Shown here one piece after another: positions 12,172 through 34,912 of a stretch of DNA of 64,000 nucleotides; position 1 is the first letter of the stretch; every line of letters begins with the position of its first letter. The notes under the pieces are model-generated. The model did no database searches, was not told the DNA's origin, and saw nothing but the letters and a program-made list of their open reading frames with translations. This DNA is from Lates calcarifer (lineage: Eukaryota > Chordata > Actinopteri > Centropomidae), in the NCBI RefSeq assembly GCF_001640805.2, contig NC_066850.1, forward strand, positions 1 to 64,000, in the 5' to 3' direction. The position numbers and the translations under genes were made by a program.

Positions 12172-12242
12172 CTTTATATACACTCATAAACCACTTAGAC
12201 CAAAGATTTAGCTGCTCGGGTTTTTCTAAAGATTTAGGATTA
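12172..12242 (-). promoter_or_regulatory. opn1sw1 core promoter: TATA box and CRX/OTX-like site
   Basis: On the minus strand TATATAAAG (12180-12172) lies about 42 bases before the opsin ATG, leaving a very short 5' UTR. Further upstream is TAATCC (12242-12237), the core of CRX/OTX photoreceptor sites. The promoter shows no visible damage, consistent with recent loss or with a sequence error in the coding region. Confidence 0.6.
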
Positions 12243-12249
12243 AGATCAT

Positions 12250-15200
12250 CACATTTTCAACAATGTTTTTATGCTTCACACGTTAATCTGATTAGAAAAC
12301 AGTCACCGCACAAACACAAACCATAGTTTATTCAAATATAAAAACAGGCAGAGTTTATATTTATTTAACATTTGTATGTAGGAGTGTGTGTGAAACTTTC
12401 ATCTGAACAATAGTTTGTAGTCATGTCACAAACATTACAGCGGTAATTCCTCTGAACAAGATCAAAAATAATAATGTGACTAATTGAAAGAAATGTCATG
12501 AGGGTGTGATTTATTACAATAAATAAAAAAATATCTTAAATACGTGAAAAAGTCATAAAAAAAGTCATGTTATTTTATGTCATGTTATCAATGATGATGT
12601 TGGTTTTATTGAATAAATATTTCAGAGAGAAAATCTCAAACACAGGAGACAAACTGACTTCAGATAAATAATCTTTGTTTTGTCCCCAGTGATTATTATT
12701 GATATTGCTAATTATCCAAACTAAATATTCTGGTTTAATTTTAATTCCTCTTAATATTTATGTTCTTTATTTGAACCAAAAGTTGTTTTTTATGATTCAA
12801 AGAAAATTTTCAACTTTTCTCTTTTATTTTTACTTTTATTTTTGCATTTTTTTAATTTTTATTTTTTTTCTTTTCTTAAATCAGTGTTTTGAATTTGTGG
12901 TTTTCTCAGCTGAGACAATTATCCATCATGAATAATCAGTAAAGAACTGTGACTGAATTCCTTCGCATGTTAAACGTCTCACTAACCCACAGACTTAAAC
13001 CCATTAAACCATTAAGAGTCACTGCAGTTAAACCATTAAACCCTTTAACAAACACATGAATTAACCTTCACATGTTAAACACTTGAACCTTTTAACGACT
13101 AAATGAAACCTTTGGAAACATTTAATTAACCAGTTCATTAAAAAATTAAACAATGATTGAACTCAGACTCAGACTGAGGAATCGCTTTATTTTCTGTTGT
13201 TACTAAATAATTCATCAACTTCTTTAGTTCAAACAAACTTTATTAACTGTTTGTTTTGTTTTTATCACAGAAACAGATTATAAAGTGCAGTATTTGATGC
13301 ATTATAAAGTGCCATATTTAATGTATTATAAAGTGCAGTATTTAATGAAGTATAAAGTGCAATAGCCTATAATAAAGTCTTAGTACTTGTGGTGCAGCAA
13401 GAGCAACAGCAGTATAACAAGCAGTATAAAATGCAGTATATCACAGTAGTATCAAAGTCATGGTATGTGACCCTGGTAAACCCTGGTGCAGCAGCAGGTG
13501 GTCGACAGATAAAAACTCAGTAAGAACCTTTAAGTTTTGTCTCCGTGTGACTTGAGATTTAATCTGGATGTTTCAGATTTACCTGAGCAGGTTGTCCTCT
13601 TCAATCCTGTAAATCCTCCAAACATCGTCACAAAACCAGATTAGAGACCAGAAGACTCCTCAGCCCCAACTAAACTGGTCTGAACTGGTCTGAAATGACA
13701 AAGGTTAATCTGAGGAAGACAAGGATAAAGGTCTAAATCTATGCCTCAGTTTTTAAAAACCCTCCTTCACGCCTTCTCTTCTCTTCTCCTTCACTGCTCC
13801 ACTCCTTCCCTCCATAACTCCTTCACTTCTTCCCTCCATCACTCCATCACTCCTTCACTTCTTCCCTCCATCACTCCATCACCCCTTCACTTCTTCACTC
13901 CTTGAGGATCAATCATAAAAAGGTAAGATTTATTTCAATTCTGTTAAAATAAGTTTTTAAATCCAAAATCTTTCACCTTTAACTCTTTAAACTTTGAGTA
14001 GAAACTCATCTGTACTCTGTTTCTGTTTTTCTCACTGTGACAGTCGACATGTTCGTGACAATTTGTTATTGAACATAATAAGTGATTATATTGATTGATG
14101 ATTGATCTTCAGAGCTGGGGCTGTATCATAACCAGGCTGTGAGCTGAAGGAGCATGGGTATGATACGACCTCAGTTCAGAGGTCATTCTCTGCCTCATTA
14201 ATCAGATCATGGTTTCAGGATAGAAATGATTGAACAGTAGAAAACTGTATAAAAATAAGAAATTCTGATTGTTGTTCATCTTTACTGAGACTTTTATTGT
14301 GAAAAACTTTTTAATTAGACACTGTGGGATCATTGATTCTGAATTTATTTTTTTCTATTTAACTTAGATTTGGTCTTTTTCTTCAGTTTGGTTCAGATTT
14401 GAAAGAATCAGGTGTTTCCAGGTTTTTCCAGGTGAAGGACCAGAGGCACCAGTCAGATGTTGACTATATGACCCAATCAGTTGTTTAATGTTAAAGAAAT
14501 AAACTTGTTTTATCTGGAGCATCAGTGAACTTTGATTTAAACATTAATTATTAAAATGTAATAACTTGTTAAATTAGTATTTAAAGATTTAAGGATTAGT
14601 TTATTTCTGCAGGTTTGAGTCATTTAAATTACTGTTTTAATCAAATAAATGTTTATAAATAAAAGCTGTTAATGTGATTTATTTTGATTCATCGGCAAGT
14701 TAAATAAACTGATAATTACTTTATAATTTTCTGTAATTACATTTAATCTGCAGTGTTTTTATTGGACTTAATGATGAAGAGTTTGAGAGGAACACACCTG
14801 TCCAGGTGAACCCGTCCTCTCACCCCGAGTCGGCTGTGAAGGATGAGAGGTTCAGATGATGGAAGGTTTCACAGGAACTTAATGTTTAACAGAAACATTT
14901 TTTTACTGTAACACTGTGTCTGAGAGTCTGTCGTTAATTAATAATAAATAAATATGAAGACCACCTGAACTCTGCGAAGGACCTTGACTGGTCCCTGAGC
15001 CACAGATAGAGAACAAGCTGGGAGAGTTGCGTCTGGTTTTGATTAAATCGGTTATTTGTTGTAAACACTTTACAAATAAACTTTATGTAACTTGTGATGC
15101 AGTCAGAGACATTAAATGTTCAAATAAAGTCAAACTGTTCTTATTTTATTACAATTTTGTAATTTATGAACGTTATAAACTGTGTTATAGCTGTGAACAG

Positions 15201-15700
15201 ATTTTACTCAGTTTACCATCCATTGAGCAGAAAGCTTCACCAAATCCCATTCATAAAACTGACAGTTTAATGTGGCCCTCTTCTACTGCAGCTACACATT
15301 AAACCCTGATAGAAAATTGTTGAGTCATTCCCAGTTAAACTGAAAACATCTCCCAGGCTGTTTAAACCTGTTCAGTTGCACCAAAGAGAGCAGTGACTGA
15401 GCAAGTACATCGGCTCAAAATGTTTAAATACATAATGTTTGATATATTTTCTGTCTAACTATTTACAGAGTTTAAATTATTCTACCGATTTTATGTCCAT
15501 AAACAAAGCCAGATAAACTTGATCATATTTGAACGAAGTTCTTTGCCTTTATCTAGAAAATATTTAGATTATTGTGCATATATCCTTAAGAGTTAGATAA
15601 ACGTGAAGATTCTTTGAAAATTGGTGTTTTGTATTTGTCCGACACTCTTATTAAATTTACATTTTTGTGAATGGAGTTCTGAATGGGGTCCTCCCGTCAT
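12250..15700. other. Intergenic region, no gene recognised
   Basis: AT-rich DNA between the divergently transcribed opn1sw1 and tnpo3. It contains a four-copy tandem repeat at about 13276-13370 (unit near 24 bases, with ATTATAAAGTGC(A/C)(G/A)TAT) and a pyrimidine-rich tract of CTTCACTCCTTCC-like units at about 13770-13900. No open frame resembles a known protein. Confidence 0.7.
13276..13370. repeat. Short tandem repeat, unit about 24 bases, four copies
   Basis: Each copy contains TATAAAGTGCA or a close variant followed by TATTTAATG; partial echoes continue to about 13450. Confidence 0.85.
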
Positions 15701-15873
15701 GACGGAGCGGAACAAATGTTCCTGCCTGTGTTTCTTGTCGGGACAGTATTGTGTTTGCACGCGGGAACCCTGTGCGAGATGGCGGTCGACGCTCAGACCG
15801 TTTAAGGGCTCTTTCGGATCCGCCGCGTTGGTTCATTTTTTGCCTTATCTTATCCCTGCTTCTGACCCGAGTT

Positions 15874-25469
<9,596 letters not shown>

Positions 25470-26193
25470 CTGCAACCTTCACACACACCAGGTAACTCTG
25501 AAATCCTCTCAGTAGATTTTATTCTTCAGAGGTCATTGGTCTGAAACAGTTGAATCAGCATCTCCATCATGTTCTGAAGTTTGTTTTTGTGTCTTCAGGT
25601 TAAATGTTTTGTTGACCAACATTCAGAGGTGACGGCAAAAAGCTGCGACTGCAGACGAGGATCCAAAGGGACGAGATGAAGATGATGATGAAGAAGATGG
25701 AGGGACTTTGAATGTGAAACAGGACGAATCACTCAGAAAGACTGACAGAGTGAGGACTGATTGGACAGACTGAGTCCCCCCCCCCCCGACCCTGGAGCTC
25801 ACCTGAGCTCACCTGCAGCAGGTGTCAGGTGGGCGGGGTCAGACCAGGAGGAGTTCACTAAGTGAACTGATGCGGATCAGTCCTGTTGGATCTTCACTAG
25901 TGATAAATCAGAGGACGTGCCTGGTCAACAGTTTTTAAAAGAAGATTTATTTTTGGGACTTTGGTCGTGATGTTTTTTGTCCGTGCCATAAAGAGTCAAA
26001 AGATTTCCCATGATGCTTTTGGCTGAGCGGCTGCCTGAGGAGGCTAATGCTGGAGGATTTGGCGTCACCTTTGACCTTTTTAACTTTGGTTGAATTTTAG
26101 TTGTTTTTCCACAAAGTGAGACAGAGAGAACTCTGGGTAACGAGACAGAGACTGACACCATGACATCATCGGTGATGTAGCCTTGTTGTAAAC

Positions 26194-26199
26194 AATAAA
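26194..26199 (+). terminator. tnpo3 polyadenylation signal
   Basis: AATAAA about 725 bases after the tnpo3 stop. The 3' UTR contains a poly-C stretch near 25778. Confidence 0.65.
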
Positions 26200-26333
26200 A
26201 AAACAACTGAAACAACAAACTGATGGTTCAGTGTTTTGTTAATGTCGTTAGAGAGCTTCATCTGAAGCAGTAGGTGTATCAGCGTTTTCTCTTTCTGCAG
26301 CTTGTTCAGGTGAGTTAATGAGAATGGACTAAT

Positions 26334-26385
26334 TACTGCCCCCTGTGGCTGATAAAGACTCACTGATGTGCCACAGGGGGCAGTA
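26334..26385. other. Perfect 16-base inverted repeat with CTCF-like arms
   Basis: TACTGCCCCCTGTGGC at 26334-26349 and its exact reverse complement at 26370-26385, separated by 20 bases. Each arm resembles the AGGGGGC core of CTCF sites in opposite orientation. It lies between the convergent 3' ends of tnpo3 and irf5. Confidence 0.8.
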
Positions 26386-26399
26386 CTGAGTATATTCAG

Positions 26400-27970
26400 G
26401 TTACAGATGTTTTCTCTTTAGGTGTATGCCATTTCTTTTTTCTGCTTAGTTCTATTTAGTCTGTAAAGTAAAACAAACTATGATAAATCAAACTATGACA
26501 ATAAATGATAAATATGAAAAAAGATCTTTAGTCCAAGATAACAACTTTCAAAACCTAAAAATATTCAGTTTAGTATGGAGAGAGGTTTTGATTGGTCACT
26601 GGCTGAAACAATCATTTAGTGGCCAACTCCGGCTCTCAGCACCAGCACCTTTATTTTGAAATTAACTCTACACATTTCCTGATGTTAGGGCTCAGTTAAA
26701 CCAGGAGAGCTGCTGATGGTTGTGGATATTTCCTGGAGTGAAGCCTCAGATTTTCTCAGATTTGTTCCAGGTTTTAAAGAGACATTGTTTAAGCTGTGAT
26801 TCCTTCAGATCTGAGTTCAGGTATTTGATGTTCTCTCTGTAACCTGACGCCACCTGATAAATGCCAGCAGGTGAGGTCACTGCTGCCCTCTGGGTAATGT
26901 GATGTCATCATTTCGCCTCCGTCTATTGTGTTTACCGTTACCTGTAGAGACCCCATCTGCTGCAAGTTCTGGTTAAACTGGTTTCTGTTTGTTGTCACCT
27001 GATACTCAGATCTGAACCAGCAGAGTCCAGGCCACATCCTGAGAACCAGAGCAGCAACATTTCATCCTGTCCCAACGCTCGATACAACTATTATAAAAAA
27101 TACTAACAACTTTAACTTCTCCAAGCTCGACTTCATCATCACTACAGAACAAACATCCTTTATGTTTTTTTAACAGCAGTCGAGTTAAACATGTAAAGTT
27201 TGTCCTGATGGTGGTGCTAAAGGAAAAATCATTAAAGATCGCAGAGTCATTAAAACCTGAAGGGACAAAATATTCTGAGTTGAAACTGTTGTTCAGGACA
27301 TTAATTATCATTATTGATATTTATATTTCTTACTAAACTGCAACAAATGATTATTTTCATTAGAACGAATCAACTAATGATGTTCTAAATCATTTTGTTC
27401 ATGAGACAAATATTGATCACTGTCAAAAACCCAGAGAGAATCAGTTTACTGTGATAGAACAGAGAAAGAAAATATTCACATCTGAAATGTTTGAAGCAGT
27501 TTTGAGTAATTTCAGCTCCTTCTTGTCCCAACGGTGAACAAAAGTCTAAGTTTATCCACTGAGGACAATAAATCTGTTGATATAATTAAACAGGATCTTT
27601 AAATCAACTGAGAAACAGATGGTAGAAAAATCTGAGGTTCAGTCTGTTTCCTACTGTGGAGTATGAAAGAATACTGGAGCAGTGTTTATTGAAATCCAGA
27701 ATACACTCACTGGAAGGAAACCAATATGTCAGTTCAACACTGAATATCATTGTACAGTTCCAATTCCTTTAAAACTGAGCTGAGATCAGCTGATGAATTT
27801 ACACGTCTGACTGTCTTTAAAGTTCAGTTGAACAAAACAGATGAAAAGTTTAACACATTTCCTGTCAAGGGATTTTCTTTGAAATAATTAACGTCTTAAC
27901 GTCACTTTCAGCTGAAGTTTGTTCTGATCAGTTTTGATTGATCTTCAATAATCTGCTGATGATCAACCTG
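26400..27970. other. Intergenic or irf5 3' UTR, nothing coding recognised
   Basis: Between tnpo3 and the irf5 stop. Short open frames here show no family resemblance. Part of it is probably irf5 3' UTR. Confidence 0.6.
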
Positions 27971-27974
27971 GTGT

Positions 27975-30900
27975 TCAGGGGACGTTGGGGGTCCAGGGCC
28001 CCTGGATGTGTTGGCTCTGCAGGAGCCTCTGCAGCTCTTTAAACTGTTCCACCGTTTGGTCCTTCACGTCAGGGTTTGAGATCTGTAGTCGGATGCTGTC
28101 TGTCGACCAGCTGAGTTCTCCAGAGAACATCTCAGTCAGGATCCGAGCCACCACAGGAACCACCTCAAGACAGAAACCAGGTTAAAGCTGGATGACCAGA
28201 ACTATAACAACAACCAGGAACCACAACAACCACATCACAGCTGGATGATGAGAACCAGGGTCCCCTGTCCCCCAACTGTCCCCAAAACCAACATTTGGGG
28301 AACAGTCTTTGGTCCTAATGACGAAACTGCAGCATGAATCTATTTAACAATGAAATTCTGACAGTAGATCAGTCGGAGCGCCCCCCGTTGGTCGAGTGTT
28401 GCCATTACATCACTGGCCTACTGACCTGGACGATGATGAGTTTCTTCTCTTTGGGTTTCTTGTCAGGCCAGTCCTCCCCGAAACAGAAGTAGATCTCAAA
28501 GGGTGGAGGGTTTGGAGCTTCACCTTTCTGGAACAGGATCAGTCCTGAGGACAGAACATTTAACATGAGGATCAAGAGGAACTGAACTCTTAGAGAAAAG
28601 TTTTCTGACAGCCATTAAACTTGTCACCTTGCAGGAAGTTGTTGAGGCTGAACACTTTGATCTTCTTCTCCCTCTCCATGGGGTTCGGTGGACCCTGTTC
28701 GGGCATGCCTGGTCCGGACCAGAACACCTTACACTGACAGAGGCGGACAGCGTAGATGTCCTGTTCCCAGATCTCCAGGATCAGACCTCGGTCCATCACG
28801 TCCAGCAGGGCTTCAGTATAAAACCGCTGCTTCTGGTTCTGGATCTCAGACGTCCCCGGGAACAGGACCTGCTGCAGGGTGACGGGTCCAAACAGGTCCA
28901 CCTGCTCCGGGGTTGGCTCCAGGTGCCCGTAATACAAACGGCAGCCCTGAGGATTACTGACGGTCAGAGAGCCCGCGGTCCGGCCCCGGTACTGGAACTT
29001 CAGGTCCAGATCTGTTACTACGGCAACACAAAGAGAGAGGGACTGGTTTCTTGGCAACCCTCAGTGTCGTTGAATTCACTGTTCAGCTGTTCAGAGAAAA
29101 AACTGTGTTTGAATCATGTTGAACCACAGAACCTGTTACACCGTTGACCACACCTTCCTCACTGTGAGCCACAGGTGGTTGTGACAAACAGGTGAAGCAA
29201 CAGAACAGATGACAAATACATTTAGTGAGGACCCACTCTGATGATGAGGACCAGTGACCTGAGCCTCCTGACAGGTGAGAGCTCATTAAGGTGAGTCACC
29301 AGCTGAGGACTCTCTTTGTACTGATCTGGTCTGACTCATTGTGAAGAAACCTTTGTCTGAACCTTCAGCCACTGTTGTCGTTTTCTAACAACCGCACAGA
29401 ATCAGACGTGGACTCAGGACTGCAGGACTCTGCAGCAGGTGGAAATGCTGCCTCTGATCATTCCTGCTGTAAATCATCAGTAAAGCTAGTGCAGAGGTCA
29501 TAGGTTAAAGGTCAAAGATTGCACTCACATGGGACACTGCTCAGCAGGTCATACTTGCAGGATTGGTGGTTCTGAGGATCCCCCTGGTTCTCGATGCCCC
29601 CCATGCCGCTGGCCTCCATCACATCCGGCCCGGGGGGAGCGGAAGCGGCCGAGGGGGGAAGGGAGTTCAGCTCCTGGAGCCCGTTAGGGATGAAGCTCCC
29701 CTGGTCAACCATCTGACCCCGAGTCTGGAGGTCGGAGGTCATGGGGAGGATTCTGTCAGGGAGGAGGGGCATCGGGATCACGTGAGGAGGTCCAAAGGTC
29801 CCATCAGATAAACCGAATCGGTTCACTTCTGAATGAGCCGGGAAAGAGCCGAAGGAGGGGGGGTCGCCGATCCTGGGGTCTGTTGAGACATTACATCATC
29901 ACATTACACCATCACATAACATCATCAACCACCTTGTTTCCACGGAGATGGTTTTACTCACTGATGGTGAGGTCCATCAGGTTTGGCATCTGAAAATAAA
30001 GCAGGAGAGTTTTTATCCGTCAGGAGACATCATGTGATTCGACTGTGTTTTATATTTCTACTTGTTTTCTTCCTCACCTCCTCATCATCCTCATCGACTC
30101 CATCTGAAAGAAAACCACAGTCAGAAACTTTCAACAAACTGAGCAGGAACGTGGATCAGAATCTGATTCTGCTTCAGGTTTTAATCTGGATCATCAGTGA
30201 TCAATCTCCTCAGGTGAACTCACCTGTGTTCCCCGGCTGCTCACAGACCTCGTAGATCTTGTACGGTTGGACTGGAGTCTCTTTGGTTCCGTCGTATTTC
30301 AGCTGAAACTCTCTGCTCTTATTCAGAGCACAGCGGAGATTCGCTTTCCACTTGGCCGGGTCCGGTTCGTCCACACCTTCCTGATATTTACCTGTCTCCA
30401 GAGCCCACGCCTGGAAGACACAGAGCAGGGTTTAATGATCTGTGTTATTTTACACAGGAAACAAACTGTAAAACCAGGGTTCAGTTTGTGAGTGTTTCAC
30501 CTGCTGCTTTAGTGCAACACAATATAAACAGATAATAAACAATAATTCCACCTTAAAAAGCAGAAAACAACGGGATATGACATTATCTCAGAGCTTTAAA
30601 GTAACGTTGGTGGATTTATTTTAAACAAAGTGAGAAATAAAAGCAGAAGCAGAGAAGAGGAAGTGACTGAAACTGTGAAATGAAACCGAGCAGCAGCTTC
30701 AGTTTTCATTCAGTTTTATTCAGTCAAACAAGTGATCAGAGTTCAGTCATTTCTTTTATATTCTTAGATCTGACTTGTGTCTTTTCTTCTTTTATTGTTT
30801 TAAATTGTTGCTTGTTTTTTTTGTTGTTGTTTGTGTGAAGACTAGAAACCTCTGTGGAGTCTGATCAGGATAAGGTTTGTTGTTGTTTAAACGACTGAAG

Positions 30901-31193
30901 CTTCACTCACAAACAAACAATCAACAGAAGCTTCAGCGTCTCTGAAATAAAACAACATGTTCACATCCTCAGATCATCTAACATGATTTATTGATCAGGT
31001 GATCAGCTGTTTATCAGACCTTGAAGATGGTGTTTTCTTCGTCTGACATTGGCGTGTGGCGTGTAGCGTGTTTCCAGGGGATCTGGAAGAGTCGGTGATC
31101 TGAACTGAGCCAGTGTAGACCAGGATACCTGCCGCTGTTCACCTGAGCCAGGAGCCAGGGCTTCAGCCGGATCCTCCGAGGCTGGACACTCAT
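27975..31193 (-). CDS. irf5: Interferon regulatory factor 5
   Basis: Eight coding exons: 31193-31020, 30410-30224, 30103-30078, 29989-29962, 29879-29529, 29017-28628, 28544-28426, 28163-27975. Phases agree and give 487 residues. The N-terminal DNA-binding domain has the tryptophans of the IRF fold at residues 13, 28, 40, 60 and 79. A linker follows with an acidic stretch (DEDDEE) and a proline-rich part. The IRF-association domain follows, with [25 protein letters not shown] and [12 protein letters not shown]. The last exon holds the serine-containing autoinhibitory segment [20 protein letters not shown]5 acts downstream of TLR/MyD88 to switch on type I interferon and inflammatory genes. The tail-to-tail arrangement with tnpo3 is that of IRF5; IRF6 is the closest alternative by sequence. 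The donor after exon 1 is weak (AAG|GTCTGA). A probable noncoding 5' exon ends at 31714 (CCAG|GTGAGT). Confidence 0.97.
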
Positions 31194-32081
31194 GGTGGAG
31201 GAGGCCGGGGGGGCTTGGAAGAAGACTGGAGGGAAGGGGGAGGAGAACAGGGTCAGCTCACAGTAAAACATTTCAGCTACATGAATAAAACATAAAACAA
31301 ATAACAAATCTAAACTTTAAAACTGATCACTGTAATTTGTGGCTGTTACCCCAGTAACCGTGTCCTCTTGACCTTTGATCTTTGTTAAACTGAAGTGAAA
31401 CTGATCCTGACACAGAAACACAGAAACTCTGATCTGAGATCAGTTTAAAAGCTCAAGGTTAAAGTTTGTCCTAAAGTATAAATAAAGTTTTTTTCTGGTT
31501 TGAATCAGTTTCTGATCAGTTTCTGATGAAGCTGAACGATTTTATTCAGCCTGAGTTTATTCCTGTAAAGTTTTAGGAAGTTCCTGAGTCACAGTCAAGG
31601 ATCAGCAGTGACCAGATCAGATCCCTGATCTGGATCGACGTCTGATAGATCATCGGACGTGTACGTGTGTGTGTGTGTGTGTGTGTGTGTAGTGATTGTA
31701 ATGATGGACTCACCTGGTCCTGGTCCGTGAGCCGTAGGAACAGTCGCGGGTTCGGATTTTAATCCTCTGTGGCGACACGGTGACGTCAGCAAACAAACAA
31801 ACAAACAAACAGAATCTGAGACAAAAACGATGAAAGAACCAGAAAAGAAAAAGAGAAACGTGATGAGCTCGGTGATCCGGATCGGACCAGAGTCATGTCT
31901 GACACAACCAGAACTACTTCTTGTCTGATAGTTCACTACTAACAAAATAAAAGCTCCAGTCACTTGATGACAAAATAAAAGTTTGTTGTTGTTTTAACTA
32001 AACATGTTAAAGAAGCAACAAGAGAGTCTGCAGTATAAATACACAGTCTGTAGTATAAATGCACAGATGGTAGTATAAATA

Positions 32082-32168
32082 CAAGATTCAAGATTGAAGA
32101 TTTTTATTGTCACTTATATCTATGTGCAGGACATACAGAACAATCAAAAAACATTTCCCTCTCTCTCT

Positions 32169-32200
<32 letters not shown>

Positions 32201-32338
32201 ATATTAACAAAGGTATAATATGCCTGATAAATACTTGGCTAGACAGATATATACACCATAAATAATATGCTATGAATATGTAAATAGAAAAGTGCAAAGG
32301 TAAAAGAAGAAAAACAGAAAAAGAAAAAGAAAAAAAAA

Positions 32339-32384
<46 letters not shown>

Positions 32385-32985
32385 CAGAGGCGGTAGTGCA
32401 ATATGGTAGCAACTTGTTTGACAGTTGTGCAGATGGTGCAGTAAGGTGCAAACAGATTGTGGATTGTAATGTTATGGAGCAGAATGGAAGTGGGGAACAG
32501 CTGAGGTAGAGTCATTGTGAGATGAGTGTGTTACCGTCCAGGGGCAGGGGGCAGAGGGGGGAGGTAGTGGGTAGGATTCAGTATCCTGACAGCCTGGTGG
32601 AAGAAGCTGCTTTGTTGTCTGGTGGATCGGGGCCGGAGCCTCCGGTACCTTCTTTCTGAGGGCAGAAGACTGAAGAGAGAGTGGGAGGTGTCACCAGCGA
32701 TGCTGATGGCTCTGCGGGTGAGGTGGGTGTGGAAAATGTCTGTGAGGGAGAGCAGAGGGGCACCAATAATTTTGCTGGCTGTGTCCACAATGCGTTGCAG
32801 AGTCTTTCGGCAGGAGGCCGTGCAGCCTCCATACCACACAGTGATACAGCCAGTGAGGACACTCTCAATGGTGCCCCAGTACACAGACTGTAGTAGAGTC
32901 TGTGTAAGTATAAGTATAAATACACAGTCTGCAGTATAAATACACAGTCTGTAGTATGAATACACAGTGAGTGTTTCAGCCAATC
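32082..32985 (-). mobile_element. Truncated LINE (CR1/L2/Rex-like) with the end of a reverse transcriptase ORF
   Basis: Minus-strand frame 32983-32531 encodes the C-terminal part of a fish non-LTR reverse transcriptase (motifs SVLTGCITVWYGG, SKIIGAPLLSLTDIF, ISIAGDTSHSLFSLLPS). The remaining 3' part has (CA)n at 32351-32383, (GATA)n-like repeats at about 32170-32200, and ends near 32085 in an AT-rich sequence containing TTTTTATTGTCACTT. The 5' part is missing. It lies upstream of irf5. The clade is inferred from resemblance only. Confidence 0.85.
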
Positions 32986-33246
32986 AGAGCTGCTGTTACT
33001 GCTCTGTGGTTTTTGTTCTGACATCAGTTCAAAACAAACTGAAGAAATCTTTGTGTTTACAGAAAAACTTGCCAGTGTCCAGTGTTTTATTGTGAAAGTG
33101 CATCAGGTAGCTTCCGGTGTGTAACGTCTGTCTGTCGGTAACTTTACAGTCTGAAAGAGCCGCGGAGTTTTTACAGAAGTTGATCTACTTCAGGTTCCTC
33201 CCTTCCTCCTTCCGCTGCTAACGGAAACTAACATTTAAAACAACAT

Positions 33247-33450
33247 CAATAATACTGACTGATAATCAGTAATACTGACTGATTATCAATTGCACTGACT
33301 GATCATCAATAACACTGACTGATAATCAATAATACTGACAGTCAATAACACTGACTGATAATCAGTAATACTGACTGATTATCAGTAACACTGACTGATA
33401 ATCAATGATACTGATAATCAATAATACTGACTGATCATCAATAACAGTGA
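33247..33450. repeat. Minisatellite, unit about 20-24 bases
   Basis: Repeated AATA(A/C)TACTGACTGAT(A/T)ATCA-type units with small variants, around nine copies. Confidence 0.9.
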
Positions 33451-33729
33451 ATACTCTAGATGTGTTTATGATGATTGATGATTTCAGTTTTGTCTGTAAC
33501 ATGAATTTATCATCTGAGGATCAATAAAGTCTGATCACATCTTTTCTATGCCTCACCTGCTTCCGCCCTGGTTACCAATGACAACCAGCTCTTCATCACC
33601 TTCGCAGTCAGCTGGTTACTCTGTCTGAATTTCACCTGGCAGGTAACGCACCTGTTCAGTCTGACCAGCAGGGGGAGCTGTAGACTGAGCTCAGGTCAGA
33701 ACAGAAAGTGCTGTTTTACAAAATAAAAG

Positions 33730-33888
33730 TCTGTCTGTCGGTGATTATTTATTTATATTTCCGTTATTTTGTTTTCAAACAACAAAAACGCACGTAATAC
33801 ACACACACACACACACACACATCTGTCTGTCGGTGATTATTTATTTATATTTCCGTTATTTTGTTTTCAAACAACAAAAACGCACGTA

Positions 33889-33941
<53 letters not shown>

Positions 33942-33974
33942 AATAGTATGTATAAGTATAAATAGCTACATACA

Positions 33975-34011
<37 letters not shown>
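33730..34011. repeat. 92-base tandem duplication ending in (CA)n, then (GT)n
   Basis: The segment TCTGTCTGTCGGTGATTATT through CGCACGTAATACACAC is present at 33730 and again, essentially identical, at 33822. Each copy leads into a CA tract (about 33800-33820 and 33890-33937). A GT tract follows at 33978-34011, so the CA and GT tracts could pair. Confidence 0.92.
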
Positions 34012-34016
<5 letters not shown>

Positions 34017-34912
34017 AACTTTGACTTTGACATTTTGTTGTGTACTTTTATTTTGAAGGTTCATCGTCGGATGTGTAATTTCCTGTAGAGCCGGGGCTGT
34101 GATGTGTCAAACTGTCATTGGATAATTCACAGAGGTTCAAATAGATGATATATATAAATCCTGAGCTTCAGTCACTCTGTAAGTTCACCTGGTGATGAAG
34201 GTCATGAGCTGAAAGCTGTGGGTGCGATCAAAGGGCTGGTTCACAGGAAGTCATAGCAACATCAGTCAGCACCAAACCTGATTCAAAAAAAAATGTGATT
34301 TACTGTTAGAGGAACAATCTGCAGCAGCTGTGAGAGGAGACTCACCATTTCACCATGACACCTGACTGCTATGGAACTTCACCTGTACAGAGAGAGTCTG
34401 AAGTCTAAAGCCTGAACACCTGAACACCTGGAGACTGGACAGAGGTCCACAGACCAGACCAGATCAAACTGAATTTCATCTGGAGTTCTGAACTGTGGAG
34501 GAGCTGAAGTCCAGACCTGCAGCTGAAATGGTTTCTCTTCATACAGGGTGAGTTAAATACAGCTCTGTTTGCTGGCGCCCCCTGTGGCTGAGTTCATCTG
34601 TTCAGGTGTGTTCAGGTGGCGAAGAAAGAAGTTTGAAAAATAAAAAACCTTGTGTTGGACCTGGTTTGTGTCAGAAATGAGTCACCGATCATCAGATCAT
34701 TTATCAGTGTTTTTATTTGTGGATTGATAAAAACAGGTTGTTGAGGGTTTAGGAAAAAAGAGTCTGATTCACATCAGATCGACTTGTTTCTGCTTTCTGA
34801 TTGGCTGCTGACCATCAGCCTGTCCTAGTAATGTCTCCTCTGATTGGTCTGTTTTCATGTGGTCCCGGGTGTGACGTCATCACTATGAGCAGGTTGAGTC
34901 CACAGTCTGTGA

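Noticed and set aside
27975..31193. IRF7 instead of IRF5, because cdhr5 and drd4 are next door
   Set aside because: The DNA-binding and association domains read as IRF5/IRF6 type, and tnpo3 is the adjacent convergent gene as for IRF5.
32239..32515. Minus-strand frames rich in V, C, Y and F
   Set aside because: They arise from CA and AT tracts in the 3' part of the LINE.
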